DNA of 64,000 bases, taken from NCBI RefSeq assembly GCF_016097405.1, contig NZ_JAEHGD010000001.1:1313831-1377830 (forward strand), in the 5' to 3' direction. The position numbers were made by a program, and so were the translations under genes. The notes under the pieces are model-generated. The model searched no databases and was not told the origin of the DNA. It worked only from the letters and a program-made list of their open reading frames with translations. This document shows positions 9,180 to 18,414 of this stretch, piece by piece. Numbering within the stretch: position 1 is the stretch's first letter; the number at the start of each line of letters is the position of its first letter. Source of the stretch: a methane-oxidizing endosymbiont of Gigantopelta aegis. Lineage in GTDB: Bacteria; Pseudomonadota; Gammaproteobacteria; Methylococcales; Methylomonadaceae.

Positions 9180-9915
9180 CCTTTCTGCGCCTGTCTTTCC
9201 AGTGCTAAAATTCGATACACAAACACATCTTCTAAGGTCAGCGGCAACACCTTGCAATGGCTCAATGCCATGCCCTGTCGTGATAATAATTGCCGCAGCT
9301 GCTGTAGGGTCTGCTCGGTATCGTGCGTTAGCATATGAATATGATTACCAAACAAGGCGGCATCCTTAAACCCAGCCTGCTGTAGCGCTTGCAGGGCAGC
9401 CAGGGGCTGATCAACGCGAATGTCCAACAACTTTCCCGCTTCTTTTTCCAATGCCAGCTTCATATTCTGTGGCGAGTCATCGGCTATGATTTTACCGGCG
9501 TACATCAATGCCAGATGGTCGCAATGTTCGGCTTCGCTCATGTAATGGGTCGTCACCAGAATGGCAACCCGGTCAATCTTGGCTAGATGCACGAGAATCT
9601 CCCAAAACTGCCGCCTGCCAACGGGGTCGACGCCTGATGTCGGTTCATCCAGAAACAATACTCGGGGATGGTGCACCAAAGCACAGCTTAATGCTAGTCG
9701 CTGCCGCATACCCATCGGTAATGTGTTGACTAAGGTATGGCTAACCGTTTTAAGTTCAGCCAAATCAAGCAATTCGTTGATACGCTGCTTGATCGCTTTT
9801 CGTGGTACACCATAGATATTGGCGTAAAGTTGCAGGTTTTCCAGTACCGTCAAATCCTGATACAGGGAAAAGGCTTGCGACATATACTCTCCGCACATGA
9901 AAATAGAGCAAACCA

Positions 9916-10671
9916 TCATGCACCGATAATTTGAAAATTCTCAGTTAAAAGTGAGCGCAAATTGTCGACATGCTTTTCTGGCTCAGAAAAGAATGTCTCG
10001 CAGGCTATTTTGAATTCTTTGAATGTTTCATAATACTGGTCATATAAGATTTCTTTCTTGAAATATCGCCAGTACCGTTCAATCAAATTAAGATTCGGCG
10101 CATACGGCGGTAAAAACACTAATTCAATTCGCGACATTTCAAGAAATTGTCTGACAGCCTTTGATCGGTAGTAGCGTGCATTATCGCAAATGATGTAAAT
10201 AGTCCCAGCCTTCGGGTAACGTTCTTCAATCGCCTTACAAAGATCAATCGTTGCCTCGCCATTGATGGTGTCATAGAAGCGGCAGACAGTATCCAGAGAA
10301 TCGATATTGACTGCACCGTTGACATTGAGACGTTGACGCCCGGTATTACTCTGAATCGTGAATTCCACACCACGCTTAATCCAACCACAAGCCATTACAG
10401 GATTATGTTGTGGATGAACACCATCCATGAACAATATCAAGTCTTCGGGCTGCTTGTCTTCCTTTAGTTGTTGATATTTCTCAAGGAACTCCAGTTGGGC
10501 TTTTGCATTAGCTTTGCCGGGTATCAGCTTGGGCTTTTTATAGACATAACCCAAGCGATGCAGCAAGGCTGTCACACCGCGTTCACTATAGCGAACCTGC
10601 CAACGCTCTTTAATGTAAGCTGCAACCGATTTAGCGGTTAAGTGAAGATTTTTCTGCAGATATTCATCCAA
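9916..10671 (-). CDS. IS630 transposase, catalytic frame (DDE)
   Basis: This 251-residue frame carries the three acidic residues in LILFMDGVHPQH, IYIICDNARYYRSK and LPPYAPNLNLIERYWRYFKK, the standard DDE triad of IS630/Tc1-mariner enzymes. Its N-terminus continues the winged-helix region of the preceding frame. No internal stop is seen, so the element may be active if frameshifting occurs. Confidence 0.9.
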   Translation of the reverse strand: MDEYLQKNLHLTAKSVAAYIKERWQVRYSERGVTALLHRLGYVYKKPKLIPGKANAKAQLEFLEKYQQLKEDKQPEDLILFMDGVHPQHNPVMACGWIKRGVEFTIQSNTGRQRLNVNGAVNIDSLDTVCRFYDTINGEATIDLCKAIEERYPKAGTIYIICDNARYYRSKAVRQFLEMSRIELVFLPPYAPNLNLIERYWRYFKKEILYDQYYETFKEFKIACETFFSEPEKHVDNLRSLLTENFQIIGA

Positions 10672-10940
10672 CTCGGTCGCTTCTGAAACCGATAAGAAAC
10701 TGGCACTTCCAACATGCTGAGTTTGTAGGAGTTAGCAAGACCACCTTTCTTATATTTTCGATAGTAGGTACGGATTGTATTGCGGTCAATGAGAAGTGCT
10801 TCGGCAACGTTTGTTGCTGACCAGCCTGAACCTAAAAGAATGATGGCTTTAACTCGGTCTGCATCACGTTTTTCTCGAAGCTCACCATGGGCTTCGCGCA
10901 AATCGGCTAATTCAGTCTCTGGAAGGGTGTAATTCGACAT
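10638..10940 (-). CDS. IS630 transposase, N-terminal frame (helix-turn-helix)
   Basis: This 100-residue frame contains the DNA-binding part: WSATNVAEALLIDRNTIRTYYRKYKKGG is a winged-helix/HTH segment typical of IS630 transposases. It overlaps the catalytic frame by 34 bp, and the full enzyme needs a frameshift in the overlap near 10640-10671, programmed or mutational. Confidence 0.85.
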   Translation of the reverse strand: MSNYTLPETELADLREAHGELREKRDADRVKAIILLGSGWSATNVAEALLIDRNTIRTYYRKYKKGGLANSYKLSMLEVPVSYRFQKRPSWMNICRKIFT

Positions 10941-12256
10941 GGCCTTATTTTATATATTTCACTCCATTACGTCATCTTTTTATGCTAAATTCTCATTTGC
11001 GAAGAGTATATAACCAATACGTTCCTTGATCATTTGCCCTGCAAAACGCATATTAGCACCGGCCACTTCGCCTTCACCTGCCGTAGGCGGCAAGATGCCG
11101 GTCAGCATTTTGATCACCGTAGTTTTACCGGCACCATTGGCGCCTAACAAGCCAAATATTTCCCCTTGTCGTACGCTGAAGCTAATGTTATCGACTGCCC
11201 GAAATGCGCCAAAATCACGACATAACTCCCGCGCCGCGATAGCAACGCCAGATGGCCGCTTAAGCGGATTGGCGGTGTTGACGGGGATGGAGTGATGAGC
11301 GGTTCGGTCGACTTGTTTTTTGTGTCGAAGCTGTGCAATGAAGGTATCTTCTAAAGTGGGTTCTATGGCGAGGATGGATTTAAGGGGGATGTCTGGCACA
11401 GTTTGCGTGACTAAATTCGCAGCATCGTCCAGCGACTGCCGGTCGATGAATACTCTGATGGTATTGCCCATCACATCGACTTGCTCGAAACGGCTTTTGA
11501 TGCCTTCGAGTGCCTTAGTCAGTGTTTCAGCTTCCAGTTCCACCACACTGCCCGGGATCTGCCTTTGAATGTCGTCTGGCTCACCAGACGCCAGAACCTG
11601 ACCTTCATGCATCATCGATAGGCGATGAAAGCGGCTGGCTTCGTCCATATAAGCGGTTGAAATCAAAGCTGTCATGCCATGTTCTTGCAACAGCTCGGCC
11701 AGAATAGCCCAAAAATCCCGCCGCGAAACTGGATCGACACCAGTTGTTGGCTCATCCAAAATTACCAGTTCCGGTTGGTGAATCAGCGTACAGACCAGTC
11801 CTAACTTTTGCTTCATTCCGCCCGACAGGTTTTTCATGGCACGATCGCGGAATTGTTCCAGCCGGGTCATTTTGAGCAGTTTCTGTTTACGTTCAGTAAG
11901 CAGCTCTGGCGTTACAAGTCGAAGCTGGGCGAAAAAATCAATATTTTCTTCAACGGATAAGTCTGCGTACAAATTCAATCCTAGTCCTTGCGGCATAAAC
12001 CCTAAGCGTTCTTTTACCCGTTCCGCCGCCGCTTCTGAATCAAGATTCACATTAAACACCTGCAGCTGACCCTGTTCGAATGCCAACACGCCGGCAATGG
12101 CCTTCATCACACTGCTTTTACCGCTGCCATCCGGGCCAATCAGACCATAAATTTCGCCACGCCTGACGGTTAAATCTAAATTCTGAATGGCAATCTGCTG
12201 TTTATAGCACTTGCCAAGGCCTTGCGCCCGAACAACAATTTCAGCCGACGGGGCAG

Positions 12257-13096
12257 CTACCATTGCGGCCTGGCCCAAGGTGTCTGTTGGCGCCAGCGAA
12301 TGATGGCATCGGCTGGAAGCCCGGGTGTAAAACGATGCGCCGGGTTTTCATCCAGATACAGTTTAACGGCATACACCAGCTTGACGCGCTCATCGGGTGT
12401 TTGCACTTCTTTAGGGGTAAATTCGGCCTGCGAGGCAATATAACGCACAGTGGCAGGCAAGGGCTGGTCGGGGAAGGCATCGGTATAAATTTTGGCGGGT
12501 AGATGTAAGCGAACCTTGCCGATTTTATTTTCTGCCACATAGACCTTTAAATACAGCTTATCCAGATCGACAATATCAAATAAAGGACTGCCTGCCGTCA
12601 CGACTTCACCGACATCGGCAATGCGGGTGGTAATCATGCCGCTGACTGGCGCCTTGATGGTTAAATCATCAAGCATGCTTTGGATTTCTGTCACCGCAGC
12701 GTGAGTTTGTTTGAGCTGGGCGGCAACGGCGTTGACGTCATCTTTCCGAGCTTCGATTTGTTCCCTGCCCAGTTGTGCTTCGGCCAATTGTTTTTCAGCC
12801 TGAATTAAAGCGGCCTAGGCTTGTTGCAGTTTTGCTCGAATTTGCGCATCATCCAGTTTAATCAATGGCTGGCCAGCCTGGACCTGATCACCTTCTCGCG
12901 CCAATAACGCGATGATGCGACCAGGCCATTTACTGGCGACCGTGTAATGGTCACCTTCTATGCGCCCATTGGCTTGCACCAGTCCTTCTGGTAATGGTGG
13001 TTGACGCTGGCTAAGCCACCACAGTACAAAAAACAGCGCAATGATAAAAAGTCCCGCTATTACGATAATGCTTGTTTTGTTGCTGTTTTTCATCAT
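12257..13096 (-). pseudogene. ybhG: YbhG/HlyD-type periplasmic adaptor with an in-frame amber codon
   Basis: From 13096 the frame reads a membrane anchor (SIIVIAGLFIIALFFVLWWL) and the first lipoyl half (WPGRIIALLAREGDQVQAGQPLIKLDD), then a TAG at 12815-12817 in LQQA*AALIQAEKQLAEAQ. The same frame continues without interruption through the hairpin, second lipoyl half (IKAPVSGMITTRIADVGEVV) and barrel to the stop at 12257. A single CAG-to-TAG change would explain the break. Total length would be about 279 residues. The adaptor should link the YbhFSR complex to TolC. An internal start at 12787 gives only the C-terminal half. The last codons overlap the ybhF start. Confidence 0.92.
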
Positions 13097-13126
13097 GACT
13101 GTTCTTTTTATCGTGAAAAGGCCGGG

Positions 13127-14425
13127 TTACAGAATCCCAATCGCCCAGCGTAGATTGATCTTGGCCTGCTGGTGATCAAAATACGCCGTGTTGTAGTTAT
13201 CGTGCGTTGTTGTGCGTAGCTCCTCTGCTTTTAATACGTCGGTATTGGTTGAAAGCCCCTGTTGGTAGCGGTTGGTGGTGACTTTCAGATTTTCTTCGGC
13301 CTGTTCGATAGCCTGTTGGGTCACTTCTAAGCGTTTTTGGGTTTCTTGTACATCCAGCCAAGCCTGCCTGACCTGCAAAGCGATTTGGGTGGTGACATCG
13401 TTAAGTTGTTGCTTCAAGGCTAATGCTTGTGTCGCCAACGCATTGCCTTGATGACGGGTGCTGCCATCAAATAATTTCCAATCCATACCGACGCCGACCT
13501 GCCACATGCCTTCAAAGGCTTGATAACGGTTTTCCTGATATTTATAGCCGCCGTTGATTGCAATTTGGGGTAGGAGGGTCGCCTTGACACTCTTGGCCTG
13601 CTGCTCAAATGAGGTCATTTGCTGGGTTAACAGAGTGATTTCCGGTCTCATTTTCAACGCCTGTTGCGACAGTTCTTCCAAGGTACCAAGAGGGGCTTTG
13701 GGAAAATCGGTGGACACGGTAACCTGGGTTGTCAAGTCACGCACCAGTAGTTGATTGTATTGTGCTCGCATGATATCCAGCGTATTTTTAGCCTGCACCA
13801 CCTGCTGCTCGGCATTAGCCAGTTCTACGCTCGCCGCCAATTTGTCATTACGAGCGACCATGCCTTGAGCATAGAGATTATTGACATCCTGGGCATGGGA
13901 TTGGAGTGAATCGGCATGACTTTGCGCCACTTTCACACTGCTTTCTGCTCGTAACACATTGATATAGGCCTGCGCCACACGCTGTTTGATGGCTTGCAAA
14001 GTCACCGCCTGCTGTTGCTTGGTGGCGGCAAGATTCGCCTTGGCAGATTCAATAGTATGGCTAATTCGGCCGCTGGTAAAAACCGGCAGGGTGACCAGTG
14101 CTTTGGCGTTGCCGCTGCTCGGTTCACTCATGTTGAAAGTTGCCGTGCGTCCTGCAATCTGGGTTTTGGCCGCGGGCGTTTCACTGAGTTGAGTATAAGA
14201 ACCGCCAATAGTGAGTTGTGGCAGACGCAAGCCCTGTGCAGAATCAAGCTGCTGCTGAGAAGACAGGGTCTGAGCTTCGGCCGATTTTAGTCGATAGTTA
14301 TGTTCAATTGCCTGTTGCCAGGCCTGCTGTAAGGTTTCTGCCTGGATGTTGCCGGCAAATAACAAAATCATCAGACTGTTGAATAAAAGTGGAAGGATCA
14401 CTCTATGAATATTATGCCGTAACAT
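13127..14425 (-). CDS. TolC-family outer-membrane efflux protein
   Basis: This protein of about 432 residues has a signal peptide (VILPLLFNSLMILLFAGNIQAE) followed by two repeats of the TolC helical hairpin domain rich in Ala/Gln, as in AYINVLRAESSVKVAQSHADSL and ending QAKINLRWAIGIL. I place the start at ATG 14425 (MLRHNIHR); the open frame upstream belongs to an IS. The IS ends only 2 bp before this ATG, so the native ribosome-binding site and promoter lie on the far side of 805 bp of IS DNA. It is first in the operon with the ybhGFSR-like genes. Confidence 0.9.
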   Translation of the reverse strand: MLRHNIHRVILPLLFNSLMILLFAGNIQAETLQQAWQQAIEHNYRLKSAEAQTLSSQQQLDSAQGLRLPQLTIGGSYTQLSETPAAKTQIAGRTATFNMSEPSSGNAKALVTLPVFTSGRISHTIESAKANLAATKQQQAVTLQAIKQRVAQAYINVLRAESSVKVAQSHADSLQSHAQDVNNLYAQGMVARNDKLAASVELANAEQQVVQAKNTLDIMRAQYNQLLVRDLTTQVTVSTDFPKAPLGTLEELSQQALKMRPEITLLTQQMTSFEQQAKSVKATLLPQIAINGGYKYQENRYQAFEGMWQVGVGMDWKLFDGSTRHQGNALATQALALKQQLNDVTTQIALQVRQAWLDVQETQKRLEVTQQAIEQAEENLKVTTNRYQQGLSTNTDVLKAEELRTTTHDNYNTAYFDHQQAKINLRWAIGIL

Positions 14426-14427
14426 TA

Positions 14428-15232
14428 GGGGCTGTTGCCATTTCACATAGGTAACCATAAAAAGGCGCAAGCCAGAGCGATAGAGCCTTCAAAATTTCGT
14501 TTGAGTTTGTCATATCGCGTGGCGATCGCTCTGAAATGCTTAAGTCTTGCAAACACATTTTCAACGAGATGGCGATATTTGTAGAGACACCAATCCATTT
14601 CATCATTTCCCCGAGTTGAATTCTTTTTCTTGGTCACTGTCATAGCCTCTGTCAGCAACTATATAGTCACCTTTTGGGAGCTCTGCAACTAATTTCGGTG
14701 CTTCTTTACAGTCATGAACTTCGCCGCCTGTCACTGAGAAATGAATAGGAAGACCACAGGCATCAACGGCCATATGAATTTTACTGGTGTTCCCGGCGAC
14801 AGATTTCCCTATCGCTGTTTCTTGTTCACAGGCCGCACCACTACTATGCTGATGTGCTTTCACAATACTCCCATCAATAAATTCCCATTCCAGGTCTGGA
14901 TCAACAACCAAGGCGTTAAAAATACCCATCAGTTTTTCTTTACGAGACCAGTCATTGAATCGTTTATATACCGCATTCCAATTACCAAAAGCCGTGGGTA
15001 AATCTCTCCAGGGACAACCTACTCGCAAGCGATAAAAAATACCTTCGACTGTTTTTCGAAGACAAGGTTTGTCATAAATTCCCATTTTCAACATAATTAT
15101 CTTCAGTTTCTCCCAAAGTTCATCCGTAAGCATTTGTCGGGGCATAGTTTGCTTGTTTTTGAGTCAAAATAAACAATCTATGTGGCGGAGTTATTGAATT
15201 TCAAGGGGGATTTTCAAAACGGCAACAGCCCC
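14428..15232 (-). mobile_element. IS427-group-like element, copy B, directly upstream of tolC
   Basis: Both 12-bp ends and the TA duplication (14426-14427, 15233-15234) are present. The transposase (start 15145, minus strand) is intact to GDYIVADRGYDS, then a deletion of about 45 bp removes the segment after this motif, and the frame is lost near 14610. The deleted piece includes an internal GGGGCTGTT that matches the element's own terminus. The element separates tolC from the shared divergent promoter region at 15235-15319. Confidence 0.93.
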
Positions 15233-15234
15233 TA

Positions 15235-15319
15235 TTGATACCTTGTAAATAAAACGTGAGCCTGTTTTACGATCTGCTGTAAACTGAAATGTATTGTTTA
15301 GTTTAACAAGGTTTTGAAT
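15235..15319. promoter_or_regulatory. Divergent promoter region of the emrA-like gene and, originally, tolC
   Basis: This AT-rich stretch ends with TTTAACAAGG just before the emrA-like ATG at 15320, where AAGG (15308-15311) is the likely ribosome-binding site. Before copy B inserted it would also have carried the promoter and ribosome-binding site of the tolC operon. No clear operator palindrome is seen. Confidence 0.5.
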
Positions 15320-16330
15320 ATGCGTGGACGCACGGCTGTTATCAGCCTCATTATTATTCTTATATTGGTGGCGATAGTTTACTGGTTATTACAGCGCCAG
15401 CAGTATGAAACGACCGATAATGCCTATTTGAAGGCCAACAAGGTTTTGATCAGCGCCAAGGTGCAGGGCTATGTCAGTCAACGCTTGATCGATGATAACC
15501 AGCGGGTCAAACAAGGGGATGTGCTGGTTGTGATCGATGATCGCGACTATCAGGCCCGGCTGGCACAAGCTGAAGCCAACATGCTCGCCCAAAAGGCACA
15601 AATCAACCGGCTAAAAGCCATGAAACAGGTGCAACAAGCGCGTATCAACAGTGCCAAAGCAGATGTTGAGGCGGCAAAAATCAAGCTGGCATTGTTGCGT
15701 AAAGATTTAAAGCGTTTTAACAACTTGATACGACAAGGTTCGGCCAGTACGCAATCACTGGACAACATACAGACCCAGGTCAAGCAGACTGCCGCTGAAT
15801 TGAGCAGCCATGAGGCACAGTTACTGGCAGAAAAAGGTCAGTTACTGACATTGGATAGCGACATCGAAGCGACGAAGGCCAATCTGAAAAGCGCCCAAGC
15901 GCAGTGGCAGCTGGCTAAACTGGATTTGGAAAACACCCGGGTTCGGGCGCCGTTTGATGGCATTATCGGACGCCGTGGCGTAGAAGTTGGGCAGCTGGTG
16001 ACACCAGGGTTGGCACTAGCTTATTTGGTGGAAGACAATAAAATCTGGCTGGAGGCTAATTTTAAAGAGACTCAGGTGGAATTTATGCGTCCAGGCCAGC
16101 CGGTTGAGATTCATGTTGATGCTTATCCCGATAAAACCTTTTACGGTGAGGTGAAAAGTTTTTCACCGGCCACAGGCTCAGAATTCAGTATTTTGCCACC
16201 CGAAAATGCGACCGGAAACTTCACTAAAATTGTTCGCCGCGTGCCGGTAAAAATTGTGTTTGATAGCGATCAGGACATCCGTCTACTCAAACCCGGTTTT
16301 TCCGTTGTTGTCAGTGTCAAGGTTCGGTAA
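15320..16330 (+). CDS. emrA: EmrA-like membrane-fusion adaptor (HlyD family)
   Basis: This protein of about 336 residues has one N-terminal membrane segment (AVISLIIILILVAIVYWLL), the lipoyl halves YVSQRLIDDNQRVKQGDVLVVID and VRAPFDGIIGRRGVEVGQLV, a long coiled-coil hairpin between them, and the EmrA-type IWLEANFKETQVEFMRPGQPV segment. I choose ATG 15320 over the TTG at 15314 for its better spacing from AAGG. It would couple the MFS pump encoded from 16748 to a TolC-type channel in multidrug export. A RAYT remnant now separates it from the pump gene. Confidence 0.9.
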   Translation: MRGRTAVISLIIILILVAIVYWLLQRQQYETTDNAYLKANKVLISAKVQGYVSQRLIDDNQRVKQGDVLVVIDDRDYQARLAQAEANMLAQKAQINRLKAMKQVQQARINSAKADVEAAKIKLALLRKDLKRFNNLIRQGSASTQSLDNIQTQVKQTAAELSSHEAQLLAEKGQLLTLDSDIEATKANLKSAQAQWQLAKLDLENTRVRAPFDGIIGRRGVEVGQLVTPGLALAYLVEDNKIWLEANFKETQVEFMRPGQPVEIHVDAYPDKTFYGEVKSFSPATGSEFSILPPENATGNFTKIVRRVPVKIVFDSDQDIRLLKPGFSVVVSVKVR

Positions 16331-16341
16331 TAATTATCACC

Positions 16342-16366
16342 GTAGGGGGCAATTCATGAATTGCCC
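16342..16366 (+). repeat. REP-type palindrome with GTAG head, copy 1
   Basis: GTAG (16342-16345) is followed by a palindrome centred on CAATTCATGAATTG with GGG/CCC arms (16347-16366). A GTAG tetranucleotide 5' of a hairpin is the hallmark of REPs recognised by TnpA-REP (RAYT) enzymes, and such a gene follows at 16414. Confidence 0.85.
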
Positions 16367-16413
16367 GGACAGATTTATGAATCGACCCGACATCTGTACG
16401 GTAATTTCGCACT

Positions 16414-16755
16414 ATGATAGGCTCAGTGAAACCAGCTAAACGAAATCGACGCTCGATACGTTTGAAAAATTATGATTACTCGCAGGCGGGAGTGTATTTT
16501 GTCACACTATGCACAGACAGGCATGTGTGTTTATTGGGTAATATTGTTGATAATGAAATGGTCTTGAATGATTTAGGGCGGATTGTGCATCAGGTGTGGA
16601 TTGATATGCCTTGTTATTATGACAATATTGAAATAGGAAATTTTGTCATAATGCCAAATCATTTTCATGGCATTGTCTATATCACACACCCCGTAGGGGC
16701 AATTCATGAATTGCCCCTGCCAGGTTATGAATTTTTCGTATTGATTCATGGCTGA
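16414..16755 (+). pseudogene. REP-associated tyrosine transposase (RAYT), truncated
   Basis: The N-terminal RRSIRLKNYDYSQAGVYFVTLC and the HUH motif in IMPNHFHGIV identify a Y1-type TnpA-REP single-strand transposase. The frame passes straight into REP copy 2 at residue 93 and ends at 113, so the helix with the catalytic Tyr is absent. Flanking REPs share its expected substrate. Its end overlaps the start of the MFS gene. This looks like a REP-RAYT unit that landed between emrA and emrB and lost its 3' part. Confidence 0.85.
16693..16717 (+). repeat. REP-type palindrome with GTAG head, copy 2
   Basis: GTAG (16693-16696) begins a 22-bp perfect palindrome (16696-16717) with GGGG/CCCC arms around CAATTCATGAATTG, in the same orientation as copy 1. 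It lies within the RAYT reading frame, 30 bp before the MFS start codon, so it may affect translation or stability of the emrA-emrB message. Confidence 0.88.
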
Positions 16756-18319
16756 AGTGATTGTAAAAACTGCAGAAAAACCACTCACTAGCGCCCAGTG
16801 GATTGGCTTTTTCAGTATGGCGGTTGGTGTCTTCATGGCGGTGCTGGATATTCAGATTGTCGCCAGTTCCTTGCAGGAAATTCAGGCCGGCCTGTCGGCG
16901 ACACAAGATGAAATTGCCTGGGTGCAAACCTCTTATCTAATTGCCGAAGTCATCATCATTCCATTATCCGGCTGGCTGGGCAAAGTGTTTTCCACTCGCT
17001 ATCTCTATGTGATTTCAGCCGGTGGCTTCACACTGGCCAGCTTAGCCTGTGCCTTTGCCTGGAATTTACCCAGCATGATTGTGTTCAGGGCTTTGCAAGG
17101 TTTTCTGGGCGGCGCCATGATTCCTATGACCTTCACCGTCATCTTCATCATGTTTCCAAAACGCTTGCATGGCCCAATGACAATTGTATTGGGTTTGATT
17201 GTCACCATCGCCCCGACCGTCGGCCCGGTTCTGGGTGGCTATTTAACCGCAACCTACAGTTGGGAAGTATTATTTTTAATCAATGTCTTACCCGGTCTTT
17301 TGGTTTGTATGCTGGTGTGGCGGTATGTCGATATTGATCAGCCAAACTGGCGCTTACTGAAAAAAATTGATTTTGTCGGCATTATTCTGATTGCCCTGTG
17401 TTTAGGTTGTATGCAGTTTGTGCTGGAAGAGGGGTTTCGCAAACAATGGTTTGAGGACTCCCTGATCGTAACATTGACATTTATTTCAGTTGTCAGCGGT
17501 ATTGCTATGCTCATTTGGGAGCTTAAAAATCCACATGCGATTATCGATTTATACGCCTTTCGCAATATCAATTTTGCCGTCGGTTGCTTATACAGCTTTG
17601 TGTTAGGTATCGGGTTATACACCATCATTTATTTAACCCCGATTTATCTGGCTAGCATTAAAGGTTTAAACAGCTTGCAAATTGGCTATTACCTGATGGT
17701 CGTTGGCTTGTTTCAATTGCTATCCGCTTTTATCGCCGGGCCGTTGGAAAAAAAGATGGATTTGCGCTGGATGCTGGCGCTGGGATTTGGTTTGTTTGCG
17801 CTCGGCTCGTGGATGAATACCGGCCTGACGGCCGAATCCGGTTACTGGGAATTTTTCTGGCCGCAAGCGGTACGCGGCACGGCGTTGATGTTATGTTTTT
17901 TGCCCATAAACACGCTGGCTTTAGGTCTGCTGCCGCCTGAAGAGGTCAATAATGCCAGTGGGTTATACAACCTGATGCGTAATCTAGGTGGAGCCATTGG
18001 CCTTGCGGTGGCCAATACCCAGATTATTTATTTCACCAAAGCCAATTACGCCATCTTTCGCGAATCAATTACGGCAACCGATTATCAAGCTCAGGCAATG
18101 TTACAGCAACTGACCGAGCTGATGGCTATGCACGGCCTGCCTGAGCCGCAGTTAGCTGCACTCAAACAACTCGCAGGGCTTGCCTTACGCGAGGCGGAAG
18201 TCATTACCTTTAACAACTTGTTTTTTGTTATTGCCATGATATTCGCAGGTTCTTTAGCTATTGCCCCGTTCCTGAAAAAAGTTGATCCCGAAAAAGTGGG
18301 TGAGAGACCAATGGAATAA
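16748..18319 (+). CDS. emrB: EmrB/QacA-family (DHA2) multidrug MFS transporter
   Basis: This 523-residue protein is built of about 14 hydrophobic segments. The DHA2 features are visible: AVLDIQIVASSLQEIQAGL in segment 1, the RALQGFLGGAMIPM motif after segment 3-4, and the antiporter motif C region LGLIVTIAPTVGPVLGGYL. It would export hydrophobic compounds by proton antiport with the EmrA-like adaptor. The ATG at 16748 overlaps the RAYT remnant, and no strong ribosome-binding site is visible, so expression may have changed when the REP-RAYT unit inserted. The gene itself is intact. Confidence 0.93.
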   Translation: MAEVIVKTAEKPLTSAQWIGFFSMAVGVFMAVLDIQIVASSLQEIQAGLSATQDEIAWVQTSYLIAEVIIIPLSGWLGKVFSTRYLYVISAGGFTLASLACAFAWNLPSMIVFRALQGFLGGAMIPMTFTVIFIMFPKRLHGPMTIVLGLIVTIAPTVGPVLGGYLTATYSWEVLFLINVLPGLLVCMLVWRYVDIDQPNWRLLKKIDFVGIILIALCLGCMQFVLEEGFRKQWFEDSLIVTLTFISVVSGIAMLIWELKNPHAIIDLYAFRNINFAVGCLYSFVLGIGLYTIIYLTPIYLASIKGLNSLQIGYYLMVVGLFQLLSAFIAGPLEKKMDLRWMLALGFGLFALGSWMNTGLTAESGYWEFFWPQAVRGTALMLCFLPINTLALGLLPPEEVNNASGLYNLMRNLGGAIGLAVANTQIIYFTKANYAIFRESITATDYQAQAMLQQLTELMAMHGLPEPQLAALKQLAGLALREAEVITFNNLFFVIAMIFAGSLAIAPFLKKVDPEKVGERPME

Positions 18320-18379
18320 TGGTTTGCCAAGGGTGAATCCAATCAATTAGGGGTTTACAGAAGCGACTCAATGTAAGAT

Positions 18380-18399
18380 GATAGTAACTAATTACTATC
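18380..18399 (+). promoter_or_regulatory. Candidate TetR operator
   Basis: GATAGTAA (18380-18387) and TTACTATC (18392-18399) form a perfect 8-bp inverted repeat with a 4-bp spacer, 15 bp before the TetR-family start codon. Its position and size suit autoregulation of the tetR-adaptor-RND operon. Confidence 0.6.
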
Positions 18400-18414
18400 T
18401 TTTTTGGATTAACC

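Larger units (their letters stand above)
9887..11006 (-). mobile_element. IS630-family element inside the ybhF-like gene
   Basis: The ends are similar inverted repeats (CTCTCCGCACATGAAAAT at 9887 and, read on the other strand from 11006, CTCTTCGCAAATGAGAAT). They are flanked by TATA on both sides (9883-9886, 11007-11010), consistent with the TA target preference of the IS630/Tc1 group. Two overlapping frames encode the transposase. Removing the element plus one target copy restores the ABC ATPase frame exactly. Confidence 0.92.
9176..12278 (-). pseudogene. ybhF: YbhF-like dual ABC ATPase, split by an IS630-family element
   Basis: The N-terminal portion (from 12278, or an internal ATG at 12263) contains a full ABC domain: LIGPDGSGKSSVMKAIAG (Walker A), LSGGMKQKLGL signature and LVILDEPTTGVDP (Walker B). 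A second domain begins (FGLLGANGAGKTTVIKML) and breaks off after IKERIGY at 11010. The frame resumes at 9886 as MSQAFSLYQDLTVLENL and continues through LPMGMRQRLALSCAL and LFLDEPTSGVDP to the stop at 9176. Rejoined, it is a single tandem-ABC protein like YbhF/RbbA. The insertion falls between Walker A and the signature of domain 2. The downstream half could be translated separately, but it lacks a Walker A. Confidence 0.93.

Noticed and set aside
14443-15145. A longer tolC frame starting inside the IS (to 14470)
   Set aside because: The upstream codons are IS sequence shared with the other IS copies; the natural signal peptide begins at ATG 14425.
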